From contig JAURLM010000141.1 in assembly GCA_030831265.1 (NCBI GenBank), positions 1-5,448 on the forward strand: a DNA stretch of 5,448 nucleotides, in the 5' to 3' direction. The notes beneath the pieces were generated by a model. That model did no database searches. It had not been told where the DNA came from and saw only the letters and a list, made by a program, of their open reading frames with translations. The position numbers and the translations under genes were made by a program. This document shows, piece after piece, positions 1 through 5,448 of this stretch (position 1 is its first letter; the number at the start of each line of letters is the position of its first letter). The DNA is from Chloroflexota bacterium. Its GTDB lineage: Bacteria > Chloroflexota > Dehalococcoidia > Lucifugimonadales > Lucifugimonadaceae.

Positions 1-170
1 GGCGGGGAGTCGATGGCATAGTTGCGCTCCCGCGGCTGCGATTTGTCATGCCCGTGAATACCGAGTTCGTCCCAGCGAGCGCGCCATGATGATTCGCGTT
101 CCGGCACGTCGAACCGTTTGGGAAGTTCATCGAAAGACATTGATCGGACGGGGTCTTTACTGATCGTCAT
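1..170 (-). CDS. valS: Valyl-tRNA synthetase, N-terminal fragment (runs off left edge)
   Basis: Class I aminoacyl-tRNA synthetase that charges tRNA-Val with valine in the cytoplasm, using ATP. Only 56 complete codons are in the window. They include an ELPKRFDVPERESSWRARW segment followed by YAIDSPP, matching the ValS N-terminal pattern of LPKRFD, then a W..W block, then I-D-[ST]-PPP just before the HIGH signature, which would lie beyond the edge. IleS has a different sequence there. The chosen start is ATG at 170-168, with a weak purine-rich GAGAG 5 nt upstream. A second in-frame ATG at 140-138 lies nearer the usual family start but has no visible ribosome-binding site, so the extra 10 residues are uncertain. 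The gene lies downstream of a T-box leader whose specifier is GUC, independently supporting valine identity. Family assignment is strong despite the short fragment; the exact start is less sure. Confidence 0.93.
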   Translation of the reverse strand, partial: MTISKDPVRSMSFDELPKRFDVPERESSWRARWDELGIHGHDKSQPRERNYAIDSP

Positions 171-235
171 GACTGCTCTCTGCTGTAACCAACTTTTACC
201 GACGTTGCTGCTGCTTGCAGGGATTTTCGGGCAAC

Positions 236-264
236 AAAAAACCCGCCCTGCAAAAGGACGGGTT
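236..264 (-). terminator. Intrinsic terminator (attenuator) of the valS T-box
   Basis: The hairpin has 5' arm AACCCGUCC (264-256), loop UUUUGCA (255-249) and 3' arm GGGCGGGUU (248-240). It forms nine base pairs including one G-U, and a run of six U begins at 241. It lies directly after the T-box sequence and 65 nt before the valS start codon. It should end transcription when tRNA-Val is charged and form less often when uncharged tRNA stabilises the competing antiterminator. Confidence 0.95.
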
Positions 265-282
265 GACCGCGGTACCACCTTT
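253..282 (-). promoter_or_regulatory. T-box antiterminator helix
   Basis: Helix A1 pairs AAAGG (282-278) with CCUUU (257-253). Helix A2 pairs GCGG (270-267) with CCGU (261-258) around a 5-nt loop. Between them is the 7-nt bulge UGGUACC (277-271), whose UGGU would pair with the NCCA end of uncharged tRNA-Val. The 3' strands of both helices lie inside the 5' arm and loop of the terminator hairpin, so the two structures exclude each other, as the T-box mechanism requires. Confidence 0.92.
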
Positions 283-391
283 GTTGCTCCCGGCAAGCTG
301 CCTGCCGGAAACCTCTCTGTGCCGTAACGGGGCTTTCCGTTCCAACCTACTTGCTATGAATTCACAGTGTTCAGTCAGACCGCTCAGGGGC

Positions 392-394
392 GAC
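392..394 (-). promoter_or_regulatory. T-box specifier codon GUC (valine)
   Basis: On the 3' side of the Stem I specifier loop the RNA reads GGGAA-GUC-GCCCCUGAGC. In known T-boxes the amino-acid codon follows the GAA of the loop-E (S-turn) motif, which faces the AGUA box, here at 460-457. GUC is a valine codon read by a GAC anticodon, matching the downstream valS. The register is inferred from this layout, not from an alignment. Confidence 0.85.
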
Positions 395-499
395 TTCCCG
401 GTACTCGTGGCTGCGGCTCGCACCACACGCCGCCTCTCTCAAGCCCGTACCACCGGTACTACTCCCCGTCACAGCGTTTTTCGCTATGCGTGGGTTTTG

Positions 500-528
500 A
501 AGCTATCACGCAGAAGTTAGAGGGTCAA
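500..528 (-). promoter_or_regulatory. Candidate sigma70-type promoter for the T-box/valS transcript
   Basis: A -35-like TTGACC (528-523) and a -10-like TAGCTT (505-500) are separated by exactly 17 nt. The -35 matches five of six consensus bases; the -10 matches only three (T1, A2, T6). Transcription would begin around 495-491, about 17 nt before the first base pair of T-box Stem I, which is the expected place. Position and spacing support the call more than the weak -10 does. Confidence 0.5.
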
Positions 529-545
529 TCAGGCGGGTAACAAAT

Positions 546-579
546 CGCTGGCATTACTACGTCTCTCAACCAGCGTAGT
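546..579 (-). repeat. Two interleaved inverted repeats at the DUF1801 stop codon
   Basis: ACTACG (579-574) is the reverse complement of CGTAGT (561-556). CGCTGG (575-570) is the reverse complement of CCAGCG (551-546). The arms alternate and the first two share two bases, so the hairpins cannot both form fully. They straddle the TGA of the DUF1801 gene (568-566). No U-tract follows, so this is not a standard intrinsic terminator. The function is unknown; it could be a 3' end stabiliser, a decayed terminator, or chance. Confidence 0.5.
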
Positions 580-928
580 CACTCCCGGCACGGATGGACG
601 CAGCAATCGTTTCACGGAGTTTCACCTCGTCCGCAGCGTCAAACCGGTCAGCCGTGATCTTGATATGGCGCAGCCGCTTCCCCGTGCCTTCAATGAGGCC
701 ATGCGGGTCAGTGAACTGCGCTCCGTTGTAAAATCCCACTTGTACATACCGGCACTGATCAGCGAGGTAAATGAGCAGGTTTCCGCCGACGGAGTACGTT
801 GGGTTGCGCCACTTGATCGCCAGGGAGAACTCTGGTTCGGTCGACATCAGCAGTTCGTGCAGTCTCACCAGCACATCGCGGTGATCCGGTCTCACATCCG
901 CTAGCCATTTCGAAAGCGGATCGGGCAA
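566..928 (-). CDS. DUF1801 (YdhG-like) domain protein
   Basis: This 120-residue soluble protein fits the compact DUF1801 fold. The family's hallmark pattern is visible in order: an N-terminal helix with LHELLMSTEPEFSLAIKW (about residues 23-40), the strand NPTYSVGGNLLIYLA, then YVQVGFYNGAQFTDPHGL, then EGTGKRLRHIKI leading into a final helix. There is no signal peptide or membrane segment. The biochemical role of the family is not established, so none is assigned. The start is TTG at 928-926: an in-frame TGA lies only 12 nt upstream and no ATG occurs until well inside the first helix, so TTG is the best start. A possible AAAGGA Shine-Dalgarno lies 20 nt upstream, too far unless the palindrome between them folds. 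The gene follows the unknown gene after 53 nt and may be the last gene of the secA unit. Confidence 0.88.
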   Translation of the reverse strand: MPDPLSKWLADVRPDHRDVLVRLHELLMSTEPEFSLAIKWRNPTYSVGGNLLIYLADQCRYVQVGFYNGAQFTDPHGLIEGTGKRLRHIKITADRFDAADEVKLRETIAASIRAGSDYAG

Positions 929-956
929 GGAAAGTGGTCACCCGGGTGTCCTTTCC
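929..956 (-). repeat. Inverted repeat directly upstream of the DUF1801 start
   Basis: Outer arms GGAAAG (956-951) and CTTTCC (934-929) enclose the perfect 10-bp palindrome CACCCGGGTG (948-939). The structure ends at the base before the TTG start and takes in the only Shine-Dalgarno-like sequence, AAAGGA (954-949). It could be a protein-binding palindrome or an RNA hairpin affecting translation. The bare palindrome would need a CCGG loop, so an RNA hairpin there would be modest. No function can be assigned from sequence alone. Confidence 0.45.
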
Positions 957-981
957 ACTCAACCTCGTGGTAAGTACCGGT

Positions 982-1779
982 CTACTGAGACCCCCGCTCG
1001 ATTTCTCGTAGCAGGCGCTTGCGGCGATCGTGCGAGCGTAGCATGCGTTCGAGCTGCGCCAGTCCCTTGCGGGTGTCGCTGGCGACGCGCGCGGGATCGG
1101 AGCGGTCCATGCGACGCTTGAACAGCCAGTACATGAACTGGTCATCCTGTCGCAGTGTCCGCTCTTCCGGGTTCAGTTCAGAGCCGGTCGTTGAAAGCAG
1201 ACCAGTCTCGGCACAAAACTCATCCCGCAGGCCATCACGGTCATTCCCGTACAGCCGGTGATAGGCATCGTCACATTTGTCGTCGGACGGCTCGCGACCG
1301 CTTGCGATACGTCGCTTCACAATCTCTTCCCGGGCAGCAATGACCAGTCCCTGCTCAACCGTGACGCCATAGAAGAAGCTGAGGCAGGCGCGTGATTTGT
1401 CCACGCCGAGGATGCGCATGAATTCTGGTTCGGTAAATCCGCCGAAAAGGTCCGGAGTGTCCAGCCAGTTTTGCCATGTCTCAGCGGGTGGTGCATTGCC
1501 AACGCTGTTCAGGATGCGGCTGGCGAGCAGTCGCCAATCAAACGCTTCCCCACCGACGAGGTATGACAGGCGGACCCCGTCAACCTGTTCGGATGATTCC
1601 GGCCACTGCCCCACTGCTTCCAGCACGGCCTGTTTCCATGTTTCAGGTTGATCGGACAGTCGTTGCGAAAGCTCATTCATCAGCTCCGACACGGAGCGTG
1701 CCGGAACCTGTGGCGCAGGGATTTCGTCGTCGAGGATTTCGACTTCCTGCGGAACTGTGTTGTCAGGACTGATGCTCAT
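982..1779 (-). CDS. Uncharacterised 265-aa protein overlapping the 3' end of polX
   Basis: I do not recognise the family and assign no function. The reading frame is convincing: it is long, fills the space after polX, and has protein-like composition. The N-terminus (1-30) is acidic and proline-rich, probably disordered. A central part (about 65-160) holds LSYLVGGEAFDW (71-82), LFGGFTEPEFMRILGV (111-126) and FFYGVTVEQGLVIAAREEI (135-153). The segment DDAYHRLYGNDRDGLRDEF (170-188) looks helical and charged. The C-terminus (237-262) is a strongly basic predicted helix, LERMLRSHDRRKRLLREIER. No signal peptide, membrane segment, or cysteine-pair zinc motif is visible. The start chosen is ATG at 1779-1777, with a weak GGA 5 nt before it, overlapping polX by 17 nt. 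An in-frame ATG at 1797 would add six residues and has no better ribosome-binding site. The overlap implies translational coupling to polX. Confidence 0.8.
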   Translation of the reverse strand: MSISPDNTVPQEVEILDDEIPAPQVPARSVSELMNELSQRLSDQPETWKQAVLEAVGQWPESSEQVDGVRLSYLVGGEAFDWRLLASRILNSVGNAPPAETWQNWLDTPDLFGGFTEPEFMRILGVDKSRACLSFFYGVTVEQGLVIAAREEIVKRRIASGREPSDDKCDDAYHRLYGNDRDGLRDEFCAETGLLSTTGSELNPEERTLRQDDQFMYWLFKRRMDRSDPARVASDTRKGLAQLERMLRSHDRRKRLLREIERGSQ

Positions 1780-3574
1780 ATCTATCCATGAAAGCATATC
1801 GGCCGGACTTTGGTGTGGAAACGAAACGCAGAAAATCCGCGTGAGAAAGCGTATTGATGACGCGTTGAGGTGTGCACCAGCCTCGACGAGCCATCCCTAC
1901 GCCATACCTGGCGTCAACAAATTGGTGCATTCTGTGGGAGTCGGTGCCGATGGAGAAGATAACGCCGAGGTCCATGGCGCGGCGTATGTGCAGATCTTTG
2001 AGGTCAAGCCGTTGTGTGGATGCGTTTATCTCCAGCACGGTCCCGGTTTCGACAGCAGCCTTGCAGATTGCATCGAAGTCGAGTTCCACCGGGGCACGCT
2101 TGCCGATTAGTCGCGTGGTCAGGTGAGCGATGATGTCCAGGTTTTCGTTCTGCATAGCGGTGATGATGCGGGCCGTCATCGTGGCACGATCCTGGTCCAT
2201 GTAAGAGTGGATGGAACCGAGAACAATGTCCAGCTCGGCAAGAGCGTCATCGGGATAGTCCATCTTGCCGTCAATGAGGATGTCCATCTCGGTGCCTGTG
2301 AGCAGGTGGATTCCGTCCAGCTTATTGTCCAGTACACGGACCGCTTCGTTGTGTTCAGCGAGCCTTTCGACACTTAGTCCATTGGCAACAGTGGCAGATT
2401 TCGAGTGGTCGGTTACTGCGAGGTATTCAAATCCGGCATCTTTAGCAGCGTTTGCCATGTCTTCAATATAGGCGCGGCCATCGGTCCAGTCTGTGTGAGA
2501 ATGCAGGTCACCGCGTACGTCTGCCAGCGTGATGAGTTGCGGCAGTTCGCCACGTTCAGCAGCGGCGAGTTCCCCTGAATCTTCCCGTAGTTCGGGCGGG
2601 ATGTACGGAAGACCAAGTCGCTGGTAAATCTGTTCTTCCGAAGTGAACGTCTCGGTCTTACCGGTGGCTGTGTCGGTTGCGCCATATTCGTTCAGCGACA
2701 GTCCGCGGTTAATGGCACGATCTCGCAGTCGAATCCCGTGCTCCTTGCTGCCGGTGAAGTAGAGGAGCGTTGCGGCGAAGGCAGCGTCAGGTACGACGCG
2801 GAGGTCAACTTGCAAACCCGAATCGAGAACGACCATTGACTTGGTTTCACCCTTCGCCATGATGTTCCTGACGGCGGTAAGACTGGAAAATGCGTCCATC
2901 ACCGCCCCGGGATCATCTGCGGAGCACAGCATGTCCACATCGCCGATAGTCTCACGGTGCCTGCGGAGAGAGCCAGCGTAGGTGAGGTTACGAATACCGG
3001 GGCATGCGGCCTGTAGCGCAGCCATCACCCGTTCAGCTTCCGGTAGTGCGGTGCCGATGGCGATGCGCTCACCCTGGCTCATGCGCGTGTTCAGATGCCG
3101 CAGTATGTTTTGCGCCGCCTTTTTGCCCATACGAGGAAGTTGCTCGAACTGGCCGGATTCGATGGACGCTGCGAGCTGTTCGCGACTGTGAATCCCAAGG
3201 CCTTCCGCTGCGCGCATGGCGGTCTTGGGACCAATTCCCGGCACCTGTGTAAGCTCCAGGATTCCCGCGGGCATCTCGGCTTTCAGTTTTTCGAAAAACT
3301 CAAGCCGACCGGTGCGAACGAGTTCCTGCACCTTGCTGACAATCGCATCACCAAAACCAGGAATGGCACGCAGTCGATCTTCGTCATCTGCGGCATCGGC
3401 AAGCTCAAACTGGAGATTGTCGATCGTGTCAGCGGCACGCGAGTATGCGCGTGTCTTGAAGATGGTGTCCCCGCGCGCTTGTAGGAGGGTTGCGATGTCT
3501 GTGAAAACCCGGGCGATATCCCGGTTACTGGCTGATTTCACGGACGGTGGAACGGCATCTTCAGCCTGAGTCAC
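1763..3574 (-). CDS. polX: DNA polymerase/3'-5' exonuclease PolX (family X polymerase plus PHP domain)
   Basis: Family X repair polymerase, 603 residues, close to the usual length of about 570-600. It fills short gaps during base-excision repair; the PHP domain of characterised homologues gives Mn-dependent 3'-5' exonuclease activity. The N-terminal region holds helix-hairpin-helix motifs at IPGFG (71-75), VPGIGPKTA (111-119) and LPRMGKKAA (146-154). The polymerase palm has GSLRRHRETIGDVD (201-214), with catalytic D212 and D214, and the third carboxylate D257 in QVDLRV. TGSKEHGIRLR (274-284) and LSLNEYG (292-298) follow. The PHP domain from 356 has H358 and H360 (DLHSH), TDH (388-390), E429, H456, H484, E515 and D545/H547 (GTDSH), so metal ligands appear intact. 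GTG start at 3574, with AGAAGG 5 nt upstream overlapping the secA stop. Oddity: H484 is followed by L where P is usual. Confidence 0.97.
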   Translation of the reverse strand: MTQAEDAVPPSVKSASNRDIARVFTDIATLLQARGDTIFKTRAYSRAADTIDNLQFELADAADDEDRLRAIPGFGDAIVSKVQELVRTGRLEFFEKLKAEMPAGILELTQVPGIGPKTAMRAAEGLGIHSREQLAASIESGQFEQLPRMGKKAAQNILRHLNTRMSQGERIAIGTALPEAERVMAALQAACPGIRNLTYAGSLRRHRETIGDVDMLCSADDPGAVMDAFSSLTAVRNIMAKGETKSMVVLDSGLQVDLRVVPDAAFAATLLYFTGSKEHGIRLRDRAINRGLSLNEYGATDTATGKTETFTSEEQIYQRLGLPYIPPELREDSGELAAAERGELPQLITLADVRGDLHSHTDWTDGRAYIEDMANAAKDAGFEYLAVTDHSKSATVANGLSVERLAEHNEAVRVLDNKLDGIHLLTGTEMDILIDGKMDYPDDALAELDIVLGSIHSYMDQDRATMTARIITAMQNENLDIIAHLTTRLIGKRAPVELDFDAICKAAVETGTVLEINASTQRLDLKDLHIRRAMDLGVIFSIGTDSHRMHQFVDARYGVGMARRGWCTPQRVINTLSHADFLRFVSTPKSGRYAFMDRYEHQS

Positions 3575-3579
3575 GCAAA

Positions 3580-3585
3580 CCTTCT
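3580..3585 (-). promoter_or_regulatory. Shine-Dalgarno of polX overlapping the secA stop codon
   Basis: On the minus strand the junction reads AGATAGAAGGTTTGCGTG. The secA stop is TAG, the Shine-Dalgarno AGAAGG begins at the second base of that codon, and a 5-nt spacer leads to the polX GTG. This supports the GTG start and suggests that ribosomes ending on secA help initiate polX. Confidence 0.75.
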
Positions 3586-5448
3586 ATCTGCCGGTCTTTG
3601 CACGCTTCTGTGCTGCCCGTTCAAGCCTCCGACGCTCCTGGCGGCTCAGCTTTCGACCATCCGGCGCATGGGTTGGAACAGTAAGTTTTTCGTTACCGTG
3701 CCCGCGCTCAACATCTGCCATTACAGACTTCTGACCGGCCACCGCAGCAGCGCGCCTGCGAGCAGCTTCATCACCTGCATCGTTGGCAACACCGGAGGCG
3801 TCAGGTTTTGCTGCGGTCAGGTTCTGGGGAGCCTGTGGGGTCATCTGCTGCTGTGTAATCGCGACACGGAATATCGTGCGGGCGATGTCAGATTCGATGT
3901 GTTCGATCAGGTCACGGAACATCTCAAAACCCTGGTGCTTGTACTGCACCAGCGGGTCTCGCTGCCCGGCGGCCTGTAGTCCAATTCCCTGCCGCATACC
4001 GTCCATAGTGGTCAGGTGTTCAACCCACATGTTGTCGACGGCACGGAGCATGATTGCGCGTTCAAGGCGGCGCATCATGTCTTCACCGAACTCTTGCTCA
4101 CGCTTGTCGTAAAGCTTGTCGGCGTACTCGATCAACTCGTCTGTGATCTCATCGGCCTCAAGTTCGTACACATCGTCTTCGTCTGCAAATATCTCCTGAA
4201 TCGGGAATATACGCGTCAGTTCTTTCTGGAAACCGGGGACATCCCAGTTGTCCTTATCCCGTGACAGGTATTGCTGGACCAAGGCAGAAAACTCGTCCGC
4301 AAGGTAACGGGAGATCATCTCTCGCAGGGAGTTACCTTCAAGAATCTGCCTGCGCATTCGGTAGATGACATCACGCTGTGTGTTGACCACATCGTCATAA
4401 TCAACCAGCGTCTTTCGTACTTCGAAGTGCTGACCTTCAACCTTGCTCTGCGCGCTTTCGACAGTTCGGGAAATGACCTTGTTCTGGATGGGTTCGTCTA
4501 TATCCCACTTGAACATGTTCATCACACCACGGATGCGGTCTCCACCAAACCACTTGATGATGTCGTCATCCGTAGATAGGAAGAACTGGGTAGTCCCCGG
4601 ATCACCCTGGCGCCCTGCACGACCGCGCAACTGGTTGTCGATACGGCGTGATTCGTGTCGCTCAGTGCCCAGCACGAACAACCCGCCAAGCTCGATGACC
4701 TTGTCGTGGTCGCGCTTCCAGTCTTCCTCATCCATGTCGAGGGCTTCCGGGTTACCACCGAGGATGATGTCCGTGCCACGACCGGCCATGTTGGTGGAAA
4801 CGGTGACTGCACCGGGACGCCCGGCCTGTGCGACGACTTCCGCCTCACGCTGGTGCTGCTTCGCGTTCAGCACGTTGAACTTGAGATTCCGTTGCCTGAG
4901 AAGTTCGGCTAAGTGCTCGGATTTTTCGATGGATGTCGTTCCAACCAGAACAGGCCGTCCCTCCATCTGGAGTTCTTCAATCTTCCGAGCTACAGCCCGC
5001 CACTTGGCTTCACCATTTATGAATATCTGGTCGCCGAGGTCGGAACGCTTGATCTCACGGTTGGTTGGGATTTCAACCACTTCAAGCTTATAAATCTTGA
5101 AAAACTCCTCCGCTTCAGTCGTAGCGGTTCCGGTCATGCCGGATAGTTTTTCGTACATGCGGAAGTAGTTCTGCAATGTGATGGTGGCGTAAGTGATGCT
5201 CTCTTTCTGCACCTCCACGCCTTCTTTGGCTTCAATGGCCTGATGCAGACCGTCTGAGTAGCGTCTGCCCTCCATCAGGCGGCCGGTGAATTCGTCAACG
5301 ATGATGATTTCATTGCCACGCACCACGTACTGAACGTCTTTCAGGTACATGTTTTCAGCGCGGATGGAGTTCTCTACGAAGTGAGACAGCGACTGGTTGT
5401 CTGGTGAATACAGGTTCTCGACGCCAAGTGCGCGTTCAACGCGATCAA
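3584..5448 (-). CDS. secA: Protein translocase ATPase SecA, C-terminal 620 residues (N-terminus beyond right edge)
   Basis: SecA is the ATPase that drives preproteins through SecYEG at the cytoplasmic membrane. The frame is open to the right edge; the first complete codon is at 5446, so roughly the first third (Walker A and B, most of the preprotein cross-linking domain) is missing. Counting from the edge: IIIVDEFTGRLMEGRRYSDGLHQAIEAKEGV (47-77), NYFRMYEKLSGMTGTA (93-108), then NBD2 with VLVGTTSIEKSE (166-177), the DEAD-motor element NMAGRGTDI (219-227), and HESRRIDNQLRGRAGRQGD (264-282) with the arginine finger region. The helical scaffold and wing follow, with DYDDVVNTQR (349-358) and VEHLTTMDGMRQGIGLQAAGQRDPL (475-499). 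A low-complexity Ala/Asp linker (about 541-575) leads to a very basic tail. The usual C-terminal CxCxSG-type zinc motif is absent. The stop is TAG, 9 nt before polX. Confidence 0.98.
   Translation of the reverse strand, partial: DRVERALGVENLYSPDNQSLSHFVENSIRAENMYLKDVQYVVRGNEIIIVDEFTGRLMEGRRYSDGLHQAIEAKEGVEVQKESITYATITLQNYFRMYEKLSGMTGTATTEAEEFFKIYKLEVVEIPTNREIKRSDLGDQIFINGEAKWRAVARKIEELQMEGRPVLVGTTSIEKSEHLAELLRQRNLKFNVLNAKQHQREAEVVAQAGRPGAVTVSTNMAGRGTDIILGGNPEALDMDEEDWKRDHDKVIELGGLFVLGTERHESRRIDNQLRGRAGRQGDPGTTQFFLSTDDDIIKWFGGDRIRGVMNMFKWDIDEPIQNKVISRTVESAQSKVEGQHFEVRKTLVDYDDVVNTQRDVIYRMRRQILEGNSLREMISRYLADEFSALVQQYLSRDKDNWDVPGFQKELTRIFPIQEIFADEDDVYELEADEITDELIEYADKLYDKREQEFGEDMMRRLERAIMLRAVDNMWVEHLTTMDGMRQGIGLQAAGQRDPLVQYKHQGFEMFRDLIEHIESDIARTIFRVAITQQQMTPQAPQNLTAAKPDASGVANDAGDEAARRRAAAVAGQKSVMADVERGHGNEKLTVPTHAPDGRKLSRQERRRLERAAQKRAKTGR

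Larger units (their letters stand above)
236..476 (-). promoter_or_regulatory. T-box riboswitch, tRNA-Val responsive, controlling valS
   Basis: The leader RNA senses the charging state of tRNA-Val and decides between termination and readthrough into valS. Elements in transcript order: Stem I base (476-473 with 384-381), a kink-turn-like GA region, GGGG 467-464 pairing CCCC 390-387, an AGUA box at 460-457 facing GGGAA, the specifier GUC at 394-392, the upper stem CCGGU 456-452 with ACCGG 402-398, and a distal AGAGAGG/GGUGCGA region. Next come a small hairpin with the common CCGUUA element (AACGG 341-337 with CCGUU 330-326), Stem III (308-303 with 295-290), the T-box AAGGTGGTACCGCG at 281-268, and a terminator. 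The UGGU bulge at 277-274 fits an ACCA tRNA end, and bacterial tRNA-Val usually carries discriminator A. The helices were paired by eye; the family call is very secure. Confidence 0.97.

Noticed and set aside
196..520. Open frames on both strands between 196 and 520, which would suggest a small protein gene
   Set aside because: They lie on the structured T-box leader, show no coding signal, and are explained by the RNA element.
759..1145. A 128-codon minus-strand frame spanning the end of the unknown gene and the DUF1801 gene
   Set aside because: It overlaps two better genes in another frame, and the DUF1801 pattern is found only in the 928-566 frame.
3095..3569. Plus-strand frames opposite the polX N-terminus
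   Set aside because: The sense strand encodes clear helix-hairpin-helix motifs; the plus-strand frames have no family resemblance and no good ribosome-binding site.
4443..5093. A 216-codon open frame on the plus strand opposite secA
   Set aside because: It lies fully antisense to unmistakable SecA motifs, shows no recognisable family, and has the Arg/Ser/Pro-rich composition typical of the reverse of a GC-rich gene.
1..5448. CRISPR array, insertion sequence, attachment site, tRNA or rRNA gene, or a defence-type gene cluster
   Set aside because: I saw no regularly spaced direct repeats, no transposase-like frame with terminal inverted repeats, no tRNA-like cloverleaf, and no nuclease/helicase cluster beyond the housekeeping SecA and PolX. 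The window does not appear to hold a new multi-gene system.

Overview
All genes in this window read on the minus strand, so the biological order runs from the right edge to the left: secA (its C-terminal two thirds), polX, a conserved-looking unknown gene, a small DUF1801 gene, then a T-box leader and the first 56 codons of valS. The genes look bacterial and chromosomal: coding density is high, base composition is moderately GC-rich, and housekeeping functions dominate. A transcription-attenuating tRNA-Val T-box, a PolX with a PHP domain and the style of the SecA C-terminal part together suggest Chloroflexota, possibly Dehalococcoidia/SAR202. That assignment is an inference from sequence style, since T-boxes also occur in Firmicutes and Actinobacteria.

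Positions 5448-982 look like one transcription unit. secA ends at 3584, polX starts with GTG 9 nt later, and its Shine-Dalgarno overlaps the secA stop. The unknown gene overlaps the 3' end of polX by 17 nt. A 53-nt gap holding an inverted repeat leads to the DUF1801 gene (928-566), which has a TTG start. SecA is the protein-export motor and PolX is a DNA-repair polymerase/nuclease. Their linkage need not be functional, but the overlap between polX and the unknown gene makes co-expression likely.

Positions 565-171 carry no protein gene. On the minus strand they hold overlapping inverted repeats just after the DUF1801 stop, a plausible sigma70-type promoter (528-500) and a complete T-box riboswitch (476-236). 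The riboswitch has Stem I with a GUC (valine) specifier, a Stem II-region hairpin, Stem III, the T-box sequence, and mutually exclusive antiterminator and terminator helices. valS starts at 170 and runs off the left edge just before its HIGH motif. The logic is that uncharged tRNA-Val binds the leader, stabilises the antiterminator and switches on valyl-tRNA synthetase.

I found no transposon, CRISPR array, tRNA or rRNA gene, and no convincing new multi-gene system. The best leads are the valine T-box, the unknown gene tied to polX, the SecA tail without its usual zinc motif, and two small inverted-repeat structures around the DUF1801 gene.
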